Positions 34,982-46,535 of a stretch of 64,000 bases of DNA are shown here, piece after piece; positions within the stretch are counted from its first letter, which is position 1, and each line of letters opens with the position of its first letter. Position numbers and translations under genes: made by a program. The stretch is from Acanthornis magna (taxonomy: Eukaryota > Chordata > Aves > Passeriformes > Acanthizidae): assembly GCA_036785705.1 (NCBI GenBank), contig JAWUZG010000138.1:3224501-3288500 (forward strand), in the 5' to 3' direction. The notes beneath the pieces are model-generated. The model saw nothing but the letters and a program-made list of their open reading frames with translations, did not search any database and was not told the DNA's origin.

Positions 34982-35369
34982 CTGCACGGAGAGAGGGGGA
35001 GGGCAAGAAAACATTAACAAAACAAATTAGCCTTAAAATGAAGCAAGGGCTGGGGGAAGGGGACCGGCTCCAAGCTGCAGCCTGCCATGAATAAGCAGCG
35101 TGCCTGTGATATCCATCTGCCAGGCCTCGCTTGGGTCTGAGGGGCATTCAGAGAGCCCTTCCTTTCTAAAGAAAGCTGCTCACAAAGGAGCCCATCCTCC
35201 CGCCCGCCTCCCCCGGCCCGGCTTCCCCGGCCGCCTCTGTCTTCCTGGGAGACCCCGGGGGCCTCCCTTATTGTGCCACCCAGAGCTTTTGAGAGCCACA
35301 CAAATTCCCCCTGTTCTCCAGCTCCCAACTGGAGCCTGCCCGGAGCCCACAGAGGCCCCATTGTCACCC

Positions 35370-35560
35370 CTAACCCGGGCCGGTGTCAGCCTTTGGCATT
35401 CATTGCCGCGAGATTCGGGCTGGGGTCACCCCGCCACAATGCGGGTCAGAGAGGAAATTAGCAGCCCATGAAGCATTAGCAAAGCCTTTTGGTGTCCACT
35501 CTACTGAAGTGTGCAAATAAAATACCCCAGCGGGAACATTTCAGTTCTAATGGGCCCCCA
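35370..35560. promoter_or_regulatory. Candidate conserved noncoding element near the NTR exon
   Basis: The unique, CpG-containing sequence around GCATTCATTGCCGCGAGATT and AGGAAATTAGCAGCCCATGA ends just before the 35.6 kb minisatellite. It lies about 400-600 bp from an exon. It reads like constrained noncoding DNA, but this is not proven. Confidence 0.22.
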
Positions 35561-35597
35561 CTGCTGGGACACGCCGGCCTGGCCCGGGCAGAGTGGG

Positions 35598-36118
35598 GCC
35601 TGGAGCATGGCTGGCAGGAGCCTGGCACGGGAGCCTGGCACTGCCACCGGCACTGCCACCAGCACTGCCACCAGCACGGGAGCCTGGCACTGCCACCAGC
35701 CGTGGAGCCTGGCACTGCCACCGGCCCTGGAGCCTGGCACGGGAGCCTGGCACTGCCACCGGCACTGCCGCCAGCCCTGGAGCCCGGCATGGGAGCCTGG
35801 CACGGGAGCCTGGCACTGCCACCGGTGCTGGAGCCGGGCACTGCCACCAGCACTGCCACCGGCCCTGGAGCCTGGCACTGCCACCAGCACTGCTACCGGC
35901 ACTGGAGCCTGGCACTGCCACTAGCACTGCCACCAGCCCTGGAACCTGGCACAGGAGCCTGGCACTGCCACTGGCACTGCCACCAGCATGGGAGCCTGGA
36001 ACTGCCTCTGGCACGGGAGCCTGGCACCGCCACCGGCACTGCCACCAGCCCTGGAGCCTGGAATGGGAGCGTGGCACTGCCACCGGCACTGGAGCCTGGC
36101 ACAGCCCTGGAGCCCAGG
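35598..36118. repeat. GC-rich minisatellite, GCACTGCCACC-based
   Basis: Units of about 12 bp (GCACTGCCACCG or GCACTGCCACCA) mix with units of about 15 bp (GGAGCCTGGCACGG-type) over some 500 bp. In the NTN1 direction it is G-rich (GGTGGCAGTGCC). The frames of 212 codons (35489-36127) and 313 codons (35593-36534) across it are products of the repeat. Confidence 0.93.
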
Positions 36119-36764
36119 GCACACTGAGCCCACCCTGGGAGCTGCTGCTGCCCAGGGTCCTGCTCTGCATTGGGTGGGCAGAGCCCTCTGGCCACCACGG
36201 GGCCATCCCCCTGGCACCACGGCCATGCCAGTGTGGCATCCCATGCCAGCTGCTGGGATCGGAGTGGGCTCATGGACGTGTTGCCCATGCACATGCCATG
36301 GCTCCTCAGCACCCACAGATGCCAGAGAGGCCCTCAGCGCCACGGAATCCCCTTACTCAGGGAAAAGGGGACACATCTGTCTGCAGCTGGCCTGGCTACA
36401 GTGATAGTCCTTGGATGCCTCCATCTCTCCCAACATCATCCCTCCCCAGCCACTGCTGGAGCCCAGGTGTGGAACCTGCTGAGGTGCCCCAGCAGGGCCC
36501 CAGGGGCTTTCTGGGAAGATGGGAATGCTGCTGACATCCCATGGCCAGCACAGACCCGGTGCCCCCATCCTGCCCCAGGCCACCGGGGCAGTGCCAGACC
36601 AGAACACCCTCCCCTCTTTCCAGTAGCAGAACATGAAACCCTGGGGAGAAGCTCCGCAGAGTCCCCCTCCTTGTCCCGCTTTGTCATGGCTGTGTCACGT
36701 TCCAGGGTGGCACCTGCCACAGCCTCAGCAGGGCTTGAGGCCCCATTGCTTGTGTGCAAGAATC

Positions 36765-37495
36765 ACAGAATGGCCTGAGCCGGAAGGGACCCACAGGATC
36801 ATCCAGACCAACCCTGGCCCTGCACAGACACCCCAACAATCCCACCCTGTCCATCCCTGGCAGCACTGTCCAAACGCTCCTGGAGCTGTGGCAGCCTCGG
36901 GGCTGTGCCCATTCCCTGGGGAGCCTGGGCAGTGCCCAGCACCCTCTGGGGAAGAGCCTTTTCCTGATCTCCAACCTAAATCTCCCCTGACACAGCTTCA
37001 GGCCATTCCCTTGGGTCCTGTCACTTGTCACTACGGAGATCAGTGTCTTCTCTTCCCCTCGTGAGGAAGCTGTAACTGTGCTGATTCTCCCCTCAGTCTC
37101 CTCTGCTCCAGCTGAACACACCAAGTTCCTCACACAGCTTCCCCTCAAGGCCTTCCCCATCTTTGTTGCCCTTCTTTGGACACTCTCTAATAGTTTAATA
37201 TCTTTCTCTAATTGTGCTTCCCAAAACTGCCCCCAGCACTCGAGGTGAGGCCACTCCAGCCCCGAGCAGAGCGGGACGGGACACTCCCTCCCTGCCTGGC
37301 CTGATGCCCCTGGGACATGGTGGCCCTTCAGGCTGCCAGGGCACTGCTGGCTCAGATCCAACTGGCCATCAACCAGGACCCCCAGGCCCCTTTCTGTGGT
37401 GCTGATCTCCAGCCTCTCCTTCCCCAGTCTGTCCATACATGCAGGGTTGTCCCACCCCAGGTGCAGAACTTGACGCTGACACTGAGAGGGCAGTC
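36765..37495 (-). pseudogene. CR1 LINE fragment with ORF2 C-terminal remnant
   Basis: About 730 bp of CR1 lies in NTN1 orientation, with its 3' end at about 36765 (reversed tail AATCACAGAATGGCCTGAGC). In one - strand frame the decayed end of the CR1 ORF2 protein is readable: ERGLGVLVDGQLDLSQQC, LLESVQRRATKM, then VTSDRTQGNGLKL and RFRLEIRKRLF. This corresponds to the region after the reverse-transcriptase core. The frame is still open from 37436 to 36684, but it lacks the endonuclease and catalytic RT motifs and has many substitutions. It is a dead 5'-truncated copy of an older subfamily than the 16-18 kb copies. Confidence 0.93.
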
Positions 37496-37507
37496 AGAGG
37501 CCCAGAG

Positions 37508-37566
37508 CTGGGCTGCGGCTGCAGGGCTGTGGCTGCAGGGCTGCGGCTGCAGGGGTGTGGCTGCAG
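37508..37566. repeat. 14-15-bp tandem repeat
   Basis: Four copies of GGCTGCGGCTGCAG or GGCTGTGGCTGCAG occur immediately beside the CR1 remnant. Confidence 0.88.
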
Positions 37567-40500
37567 CAGCATTTCCTAGCCACAGCCCTGGCTGCAGCTC
37601 GGCTGTGCCCACAGAGGCCGTGCTCACGGCAGCCGGCTTTGGGACAGGGCCATGCTGCAGGAGGTGATCTCAGGGGGACGCTTGGAGCCAGCCCAGGTGA
37701 GGGGGGAAGACATGGGGCACGGGGTGCTCCGAGCCCTCTCAACTCACCAGTCCCAGTACAGGAGGTGTCCCTGGAGCAGGAGGCGGGTTCAGAGCCATGG
37801 GGAGCTTCATCAGGTGGAGAGGAGCTCTGGGAGGTCTCATGGACCCCAAATCCAAACCTCCCCTCTGGCAGCAGAGCCAAACCCACCTGAGCCAAGCAGC
37901 AGCTTGTCTTTCAGTTGGAGTGGAGGAACGAACAAGAGAGGGAAGCCAGGGAGGTGGACACCCACACAAGTGTGGTGCCAAGACCACCAGGCACCCCCTC
38001 AGTGCCAGCCCCTGTGACCCATGTGTGCCCCAGCCCCTCTCAACCTGGCCACGGCACAGTCCCCAACTCAGCCCCATGGCTCCCTGCTGCTCCCACTCCT
38101 CAGGAGAGGCGCTTGGGAATACCAGGCTCCCTGCTCTCCCAGCATGACCCAGCCAGGGCCAAATTTGAACCCTGTGATTTGCAGCGGGGTCCCTTCCTCC
38201 TCTAGGAGCCTCAGCTGAGATCTCTGCCCAGCTACAATCCAGCCAAGGCCCCTCAAACCCTGATGGCTGAGGGCTTCGAGCCACTGATGCCTCCCATTTG
38301 TTTTTCTCATCTAACATGACTGAACATCAAATAAAACTTGAAATGCATTGAGAAAGGAGTGGATATTCCATAAAAACTGTATTCAGTGGATGGAGAATCG
38401 CTAGCAAAGTCCCAGCCATGCCCAGGTGGCAGGATGCCACCTCGCAGTGGGACGTGGCTGCCTGGTGTCACTGAGCTCAGGGAACAGAAACATTCCTGAT
38501 CCAATGCACTGGTAAGATGTTCCTGGCCATAAACAACGCAGGAAAAGTCTGTAAGGGAACTGAACGTCTGTGCAGCGACCTAAGGGCTCAGGGAAGCTTC
38601 CCCTGAGCATTTTGGGGGGGCAGGGAATGACAAGGGACAGAGAGGCCATCGGCTGCTCCGCTGGGCTGCTGGCACCACTCTGCTCAGCCCAGGCTGCTGA
38701 TGTCCTCAGGACACCAACGTGGCTGTGGTGAACCTGGTGCTGGTTCTCGCTGGCACAGAAATCCTGGAGCTCTGCAGATGTTCCCCTCTGCTGTCACACC
38801 TTAGCCCCCGGGCAGAACGAGAGGTGACACAAGGACAGGTGGGCAGTGAACAATGGAGCAGGGACAAGCTTGGAAGCTCTGGCTGCATGTCCCTCCTGCC
38901 CTGGCCAAATTTAGGACACACTGGCCCCGAGCACAGGGGGTGGGCAGCAGTTCCCACCTGCACATTCATGGCTCAGCCCCACAAGGGATCACCAGCCAGG
39001 CTGGCAGAGCACACCTGGAGCAGATCCTCCTGCAGCCCCACTACTTCTGGGATCCACTCCAAGAAACCAATCAGAGAGACACCATTGCTCTGGAGTCCAG
39101 TCCAGAGCCCTCACAAGAGCAACCCCAAGTCACCTCAGCAACCTCTCCCCACAGAAATATCCCTGACCACAGCTGAGCTTCCCATCCCTGCACCTCTGCC
39201 ATGATAATTCCACTCTGCCTGAGATTACAGACCTGCTGGGAATCCACCCCAGCGCTGTTTGCCAGCCAGGGAGCCTGTGGGGTGATGGGACACACGCCCA
39301 CACCCTGCAGGACAGCACCTCACGCCTCTTGCTCCTAGGCTGAAAACTTGGGGCTCAAGACACTCAACTCCAGCCAGGGCTAACCCTGCTTTGCCTAAAC
39401 ACAACCCTGTCCTGCCTTCTCTTCCTCATTCCGCAGCCCCACGGGTGGTGCCAGAGCCTCAGTTGGTTTGAATTGAACTGGCCTGGCCAGAGCCAGCTTG
39501 TGTAAATCACTGGGAATCACCAGATGCCAGCACTGGTTTCTGTGGGTGAGGGATTTGCCTCGGTTCATTTCCTTTGTCTCCCTTGTGGAGAACTCTTCTG
39601 CCTCCTGGGTGACTTGGAGGTCCTGGGAGGCCTCTTGGGGAGGGCAAATGGGATTTCTCCAAGCCAAGCATTGAGCTCTGTGTGTGTGGGGTGATGCTGT
39701 GAGACCCCTCTGGCTTAGGGACAGTGCATGGAGGGGATGCAGGAGGGACATCCCCTCACCAAGTGACACTTCAGCTGTTTGGGCTCTGGGGAAGCTTTGC
39801 TGAGTTGCTGCTCCCCCCTGGAAAGTGATGGTGGAGCTGGGGAAGGGATGGGAGGAAGGATCAGCCAGCAGAAAGGGGAGGAGAGGATGGATGTGGAGCT
39901 GTCTCAGTGACTCGTGGGTGTGCACAGGCAACACAAACGATGTGAGACTCTTGCAGAATTTGTCCCCAAATGTTTATATGACAAACCTCTGGAGTCCCAA
40001 GACTGGTGTTGCCTGGCTGTGCCAGAGGCTCCCTGTCCTGCAGGTCCCTCCCGCCCTCTCCATGAGGCTGCAGAAGATCAGCCTGGGATAACCTGCCCGT
40101 GGGAGGTGCTGCCAGGGCCCAGCCAAAAACCAGGCTGAGAATGAACGGAGCTGCCTGAAGGAGACCCTTCGGGGTGGGAGCACCTGGGACCTGCAGGACG
40201 GGGTGGGCAGTGTCCAGCTCCTGTCCAGCAGGTCCTGCAGGGGTGGTGTGGGTGGTGCCAGGGTGGGCTTAGCCCCAGCTCTCTGTCCCGCTGTGCTGCA
40301 CTAATGTCCCCTGCACAGGGGGTGCAGAGCAAGGCTTGCTGCTCACCCTGCTTCTGTCCAGCCCTGTCCTGGCCCTGGCACAGCTGAGCTGCCCTCAGAG
40401 GATCTGGAACCTCCCTGAACCCCTCTCAGCCTGTGTCCAACCCAGCCACCCTTCTGTAGCACCCAAACCCTCCTGGCTCCAGCCCCGCAGTGGGGGCAAA

Positions 40501-40720
40501 ACCCGGGGACAAACCCGAGGTGACATCCAGGCCCCCTCCTCCCCTGCTCCTGGCACTTTCCTCCCTGAGTGTGCTCAGCTGCACAAATATTCCAGTGCAA
40601 ATCCCTCTTTCAGAGCCACAACCCCAAAGCACAACCAGCCCTTGGTGCTTTTTTTCTGTCAGCCCTGCATTCTGACACGGGGACATCCTGCTCCTCCCTG
40701 TGGCCGGAGCCCCCGGCCCG

Positions 40721-40849
40721 GGGGAAAGCACCAACTCCCCACGTTTCCCGGATAAACAGAGCGGGAGGGGATGGGGAAGAGGGCCCAGGGGAAAGCACCA
40801 ACTCCCCACGTTTCCCGGATAAACAGAGCGGGAGGGGATGGGGAAGAGG
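40721..40849. repeat. 67-bp tandem duplication
   Basis: Two copies of a 62-bp sequence, starting GGGGAAAGCACCAACTCCCC at 40721 and 40788, are virtually identical and separated by 5 bp. The identity implies a recent duplication. Confidence 0.95.
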
Positions 40850-41037
40850 CCGCTGGAGCTACTTGTTCACAGAGGAGCAGGTGGCGGGCGGCTGGTTCGT
40901 GTCGGTCGCAGCTCAGTAAAACGTGTCAGCACAGCCTTCAGCAGCTTTGCAGCTCAGCCCATCCCCTTGATAGAACTAATTCTCTGGCTGGGCAGAGACT
41001 TTTCACAGCTAAACACCTTCTTTGTTTTTCTTAATTT

Positions 41038-41056
41038 CTTTTTTTTTTTTTTTCCC
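41038..41056. repeat. Poly-T tract
   Basis: A run of about 17 T follows a T-rich stretch (an A-run in the NTN1 direction). No retroposon body was recognised. Confidence 0.85.
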
Positions 41057-41289
41057 AGAAAGTTGAATTTTTTCTGTTTAAACATCTTCATTTTGGGTGG
41101 TTGTTTGACCACGGTTGCTGTGCTGAGGCTGAGAGCTGTGGGGTGCTGAGTGGTCATCCCATGATTTGTTAATGAATCCCTCTCTTCCCGGAGTGCTGAG
41201 GCTCCCAGGGCTGGGCAGGAAGGAGGTGCTGGCAGCAGAGCTGGGGGTGCTGAGTGTTGTTCCAGGGAAGACCCTGCAGCAGGCGCCTC

Positions 41290-41510
41290 TTGCTGCGCTT
41301 GCAGTTCCAAAATCAGCTTTGAGCCGCTGCGAAAGCCACATGTCGGGAACGGAAATTAAAGGCCCCTTGATTCTGACATGATAGAGCGATTAAAGCCACA
41401 TTTCTTGGCCTGGGTACCTAACTGGAAATGCAGATATAAGGCTTAGATCCCCAAGGGGATTCAGATTTCTAATCCCAATTTATGCAGCTAAATTCCTATT
41501 GATTTCCCCC
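41290..41510. promoter_or_regulatory. Candidate conserved noncoding element
   Basis: This unique, lower-GC segment includes GAACGGAAATTAAAGGCCCC, AGAGCGATTAAAGCCACATT and AATCCCAATTTATGCAGCTA. It has a distinctly different texture from neighbouring GC-rich intron. Conservation is inferred, not seen. Confidence 0.22.
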
Positions 41511-43350
41511 AGGTAGGGCCCTAAATGCCTTTGTGGGCTGCGATCCAAAGTGGAGGTGTTGTGGCTTAGGAGGGGAGCCCCAGCCTTGACAGCCTGACCT
41601 CAGCATTTGGGGGTGAAGGGCATTTTCCTGCCTTCCCTCCCAGGGGCTGTGCTCTCTGGGGGCTCTGTGGGTGGGGGTCTGGATGCCCCCATGTCCTATT
41701 GTCAATGGGTGGGATGTGCAGCCAGACTGAGCCACTAAATGAAGGTGCAGCTCCAAATATCAAGTCCTAAAGCCATGATTCCTTCACCAGAGAGAGCAGG
41801 ACTGAGCAAATGGAAGTGGGGTCTGCCTGGGGTCCCAGACACACCCAGAGTGGGTCAGTGCAGATCAGCGGGGCTGGTTTGAATTTCTCTAATGCAAGGG
41901 GAGGCTGGTGGTGAAGACCTTTCAGACTCCTGCCCTTTTCTCTCCCTCCCCAGTGCCACTGGTCAGGAATCCTCCGTGCATGAGCTGCCCCGCACGACAG
42001 GAGTGAGCAGCAGTGACCATGGGGGACATGGGAGCTTCCAGGTCCCCACTGGCTCTGCACAAATCTCAGCTAAACTTCTCCCCAGGCATCCCTAAACCTG
42101 CACATTGCTGCAGCTCCAGGCTTTCTAATAGCCCCTGCTGTCAGAGGTCTGTCCCCACTGAGGGATGGGATTTGTATTTCAGTGCTGTAGAACCCCCACG
42201 AGTGCCCAGGGGGAGGAAGGTGCATTTTTGTGCATTTTTTGAAGCTGGACCCAAGCGATCCTTCCCTTCACCAGGAGTTGGGGAATCCCAGCTCTCAGCT
42301 CTCAACCACAGCCCTGGGCTGGCTCCCTGAGCCCATCCAACAACCACAAAACTATTCCAGGTGCTGCAGCCTGGAGTCCTGTGGGATGTGCAGGACATTG
42401 TGTACAGCTGCTCCATGGGTCTGCACAGCTTCCTGCTGCCCCATCCCCATGGGACTGAGAGCTCCTCCAGGCTCTTCCTACTCTGGAAAGAAACTTCCAG
42501 CCCCTTTTTCAGTCAGCAGCCCCACACCCTCAGCTTGTGGCTGGGGCACCGAGGAAAAGCACATAGATCAAAGGGGATGTGTGGGGGGAGGCAGCCCTTG
42601 GGGAGGGCAGGGGCACAACATCGTGTGTCTGCTCTGGGGCTGAGCGTGGGCTCAGAGCTGGGTACTCAATGTGCTCAAACTGGGCCTGACAACATTTCTG
42701 TGAGCTATCCCAGAACATCCCAAAGGCAGTTGGGAGCCACACTCCCAGGGGTCACAGGATAAAATGCAATCCAGCACTGGGACAGGACAGGATCACCCTG
42801 GAGCACCTATGGCAGGGGTGCCTTTGGCTCTTAGACCTCTGGAGATTTCCCCAGGTGACCATGAACTCCTGTTTCACTTCCCACAGCACTGAAGCTGCCC
42901 CTTGCTTCCATCCCATAGAATTATTTTACCATCTCCTTCATCAGTTCCAGGGAATGACTGTTAGAGTCATTTGGAGAGCTCCAGCTCTGCTTGCTCCAAG
43001 CTTCTGTCTCTTGGCCTGTGCTGACCACAGGTCCTGAGGGAGGGGATGCTCTGGAGTAGCCCTCTCCTTTCCCAGGGAGCATGGATGGGATCAGCCCTGT
43101 GGGAGAAGTGCAGGGACTGCAGTGTCTGGCTCACAGAGCACATGGTGACTGCAAGGGATCACTGCTGTAATTTAATTTGGGCTGCACTCCACTGGGAGTC
43201 TTTGTCTTAGAGCTGGCTGCTTTAATATAAAGAAGCTTTAATAAAATAGCAAAGCTAAGGCAGAGAATCCTTCCCAGGTTATTCATTTCAGCAGTGGGAT
43301 CACTTTTCCTGCACTTTGCAGCACCCTCGTCCAGCCATTGAATGGAGCAG

Positions 43351-43450
43351 GGGTCTGGTATCACTACACTGGGTCTGCTATCACTAAATCGGGTCTGTTA
43401 TCACTACACAGAGTCTGCTATCACTAAATCGGGTCTGTTATCTCTACATT
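43351..43450. repeat. 20-bp tandem repeat in 40-bp pairs
   Basis: Five 20-bp units start at 43351, 43371, 43391, 43411 and 43431. They alternate between GGGTCTGCTATCACTAAATC and GGGTCTGTTATCACTACACA types, so the true period is 40 bp. Confidence 0.95.
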
Positions 43451-44279
43451 GGATCTTCTCCCCTCACCTAGCTGTGACCCAGATGTTGTGCATGATGGCC
43501 TTTGCAATTATCATGTGCAAATTAGTGCCCCTCACCCCTGGCCAGTGCTCCCAGCAGGGTGGCCTCAGCCCTCCCTCCAGCATGGCCAGGAGCTGGAATA
43601 GGGAGGCACATCCCTTCCAAGCCCTGGAGCTGGGATGAGCTGGGGCTGGGCTGCTCCAGCCATGCCTGTTGTGTTACCTACAGGATCGTCCCCAGGTCTG
43701 AAGCAGGCTCAGCCTGTGGCCCAGGATTCCAGGGGCCTGGATCTGCCCACGGGGGCTCTGTGCCAAGCCCTGGTGCAGAGCAAATCTCTGGCACTGGGTT
43801 GGATTTAACCAAGAGGCTGTGGGAGTTTGTGGTCTGTCCTCGGTCACCTCCTAAGCTGGCCCAGGAACTGGGCTGTCCTTGGTCACCTCCCAGCTGGGAG
43901 CAGCAGTCCCCAGGAGCTGGCAGGGATTTGTCCCACCAGCTGAGGTGGGTCTATGACCAATCTGCCAAGGCAGAGGCCCCTGCTGGGCACCAGAGCATCT
44001 TCTGGTCCCTCACTGGTGGGCTGAGGAGCCCTTGGCACCAGCACAGGAGTGTGGGGGACCGAGGCCAGCCCTGCCCTGTGCCGGGCACAGCCACCACGGC
44101 ACTGAGCTGTGCCACTCCCCGGCGGGGCAGGAAAAGCAGGAGGAGTTATTCCCACTCTTATTTGTTTGTTTTGGTGCTCTGCAGACCCAAACCTTGCCCT
44201 GGGACCCCACTGCAACCTCTGGCAATGGATACACAAAACCTTTCAGCAGGATGCCACGGCTCCTGGGGAGCACCTGGCA

Positions 44280-44660
44280 GAAGCATCCCGAGCCCAGCCT
44301 GCAGCGGATCCCCGCAATCAGCGTGTCCCGAAGATCCCCGGGCAGCCGCGCGGCGGCTCCGTGCCCGCTCGGGGAGCTCGCTGCCCGTGCTGCGGGAGAA
44401 GGCTCCCGGAGCTCCCGGGCAGGCAGCCCCGCCGAGGGAGAGCCGGGAGCGCAGATCCCAGCGGATAACGGCCATTAACCTCTCCCTTGGAACAAGAAGG
44501 TGCAAATGAGCCCACAGTAGCCTCCTTTCTTCTGGCTGAGCAAGATTGATTGAAAAACAAATTGGCGCAAATAAAGCATGTAATTAGATTAAAGCCTCTC
44601 GCCTGGAGCGGCTGGAAAGCGGCAGCGAGGGATTCCCGGAGCCCGCAGCCCCTTCCCACC
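44280..44660. promoter_or_regulatory. NTN1: Intronic CpG-rich block with adjacent AT-rich motif cluster
   Basis: From 44285 to about 44470, CpG dinucleotides are dense (for example GCAGCCGCGCGGCGGCTCCG), which is unusual for this intron. The next 120 bp turn AT-rich with GATTGATTGAAAAACAAATT and GTAATTAGATTAAAG, after which CpGs return to 44645. Such a structure fits an intragenic CpG island with an enhancer or an alternative promoter. No open frame of interest and no known exon is present. Confidence 0.4.
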
Positions 44661-45151
44661 TCTGCAGCCCCAGCGTGGCCTGGGGGTCGCCAGCCCCATG
44701 CTCCAGCAGGACTCCAGCACCTCCAGGATGTGACCAGGCTGCTCCCACCGCATCGGGGCAACGTCCTTGCTCGGCTCCTCATGCTCGGCCACTCAAATCC
44801 CGGCTGTGGCCCAGCAGCATCCCAGCAGCTGGTCTGGGCGTGGTTTGGGTGCCTCTGTCCATCCCTGGGAGCCCTGGTCCTGGTGTTCAGAGGGGGAACA
44901 CCCCGACACAGCTCGGGGGAAGTTTGCTCCCTGCCTTGGAGCTGCCTGGTGCTAGTTTGGGGATTGGGATGAATGGCCTGGGGGATTTTTGGTGTTTCAG
45001 GACCGAGGTGCCCAGAGCAGCTGCGGCTTCATCAGCAGCATCCCAATGTCCCCAGATCTAAAGGGAGCAGGAGGCAGTCTATGGCTGCTGGTGGCACAGT
45101 GGGGACAGTCCCAGACACTGTGCTGCCAGCTGTCCTGCTGTGCCACACACT

Positions 45152-45523
45152 GACTGGAAAAGCCTGCACTGGAAATCCAACCTGGCACTGGAAATCCAAC
45201 CTGGCACTGGAAATCCAGCCCTGCACTGGAAATCCAGCCCTGCACTGGAAAACCAACCCTGCACTGGAAATCCAACCCTGCACTGGAAAACTAACCCTGC
45301 ACTGGAAATCCAACCCTGCACTGGAAAACTAACCCTGCACTGGAAAACTAACCCTGCACTGGAAAACCAATCCTGCACTGGAAAACTAACACTGCACTGG
45401 AAAATCAATCCTGCACTGGAAAACCAACCCTGCACTGGAAAACCAATCCTGCACTGGAAATCCAACCCTGCACTGGAAAACTAACCCTGCCCTGGAAAAC
45501 TAACACTGCACTGGAAAACTCCA
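45152..45523. repeat. 19-bp minisatellite, about 19 copies
   Basis: The unit GCACTGGAAATCCAACCCT, with variants AAAACCAACCCT and AAAACTAACACT, repeats every 19 bp. The variants cluster: the ATCC type is at the left and the AACC/AACT types are at the right. All - strand frames read through as a repeat of 19 residues. It is intronic. Confidence 0.96.
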
Positions 45524-46057
45524 AACCAACACAGAGTTTTTTGGCTCATCCTCCCCACCTCTGCCCCCTCCTCTCCCCTCTCCTAGGAGGATCCGGGGCT
45601 GGCTGCACATTTCCTGCCCCTTCCCACAGGATCCATCCCCGTGCTGAGCCCCAGGACACGCGGGGGACACAAGGTGCAGATCCAGGGGTGCTCTGCCAAG
45701 AGCCACTGCCAACACCATGAAATACATTCCTAGGAAACCATCTGTCCTTGGGAGAGTCGAGCACCCCATAAATTCCTGCCTGACAGCAGCTCCCAGCCGA
45801 GTGGGAAAATCACAGTTTCTGTTCCAGGACGGATGCGGAAACAGGGAGCTGGTGGTGGGGACAAGAACTTTGTGTCACCAGGGGGAATCATCCCCTGAAA
45901 ATGTCCCAGGATGGGGAGAGAATCAATTCCTCTTGCTTCAAAATCATCATCATTAATTTTCAGATGTGTTTGACAGTGATGCTGAGCTCGCCAGTCCTGG
46001 CTCTGAAGCTCGAGGCTTGGTTATGGTGCCCAGGGTTTGTGGAAACCCAGGTCCCCC

Positions 46058-46535
46058 CAGGGATATGGGGATAGAGGGATGCCAGCATGGAGGAATGGAG
46101 GGAGATAGGGATGAAGAGATGTGGGATGGAGGGATGTGGGATGGAGGAGGGGCAGGATGAAGAGATGTGGGGATGAAGGGTTGTAGGAATGGAGGTATAT
46201 GGGGATGAAGGAATATGGGAATGGAAGAATGGAGGGGTTTGGGGGTGGAGTGATGCAGGAACGGAAGAATGGAGTGAGATGGGGATAAAGGGGTGTGGGG
46301 ATGGAAGGACGGAGGGATGTGTGGAAAAAGGGTTGCAGGGATGAAGGGATATGGGGGTATTCCTCTACCCTCTTATTCATTCACATGAAGGAAAGAACAA
46401 GAGAGTGGAGGAAATCCGGGGTTTGGGGGTGGAGGGAATCAGGTGCAGGGATGTGGGGCTGGAGGAATAGAAGGATTTAAGTGTGGAGGGAATATGGTTC
46501 AGGGATGCGGGGCTGGAGGGATTTGGGGGTGGAGG
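46058..46535. repeat. G-rich GGATG-type degenerate minisatellite
   Basis: Over about 480 bp the + strand is made of GGGATGNAGG and ATGTGGGGATGGA units with much variation and no fixed period. In the NTN1 direction it is pyrimidine-rich (CATCCC, TCCATT). Confidence 0.9.

Noticed and set aside
35593..36534. 313-codon open frame on the + strand
   Set aside because: About half of it is translation of the GCACTGCCACC minisatellite; alternative frames are equally open.
43559..44509. 316-codon open frame on the + strand
   Set aside because: It runs into the CpG-rich block, where stop codons are rare. The product is low complexity with no family signature and is antisense to NTN1.
45032..45465. Repeated FPVQGWISSAG-type frames on the - strand
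   Set aside because: They are translations of the 19-bp minisatellite in all frames; there is no evidence of an exon.
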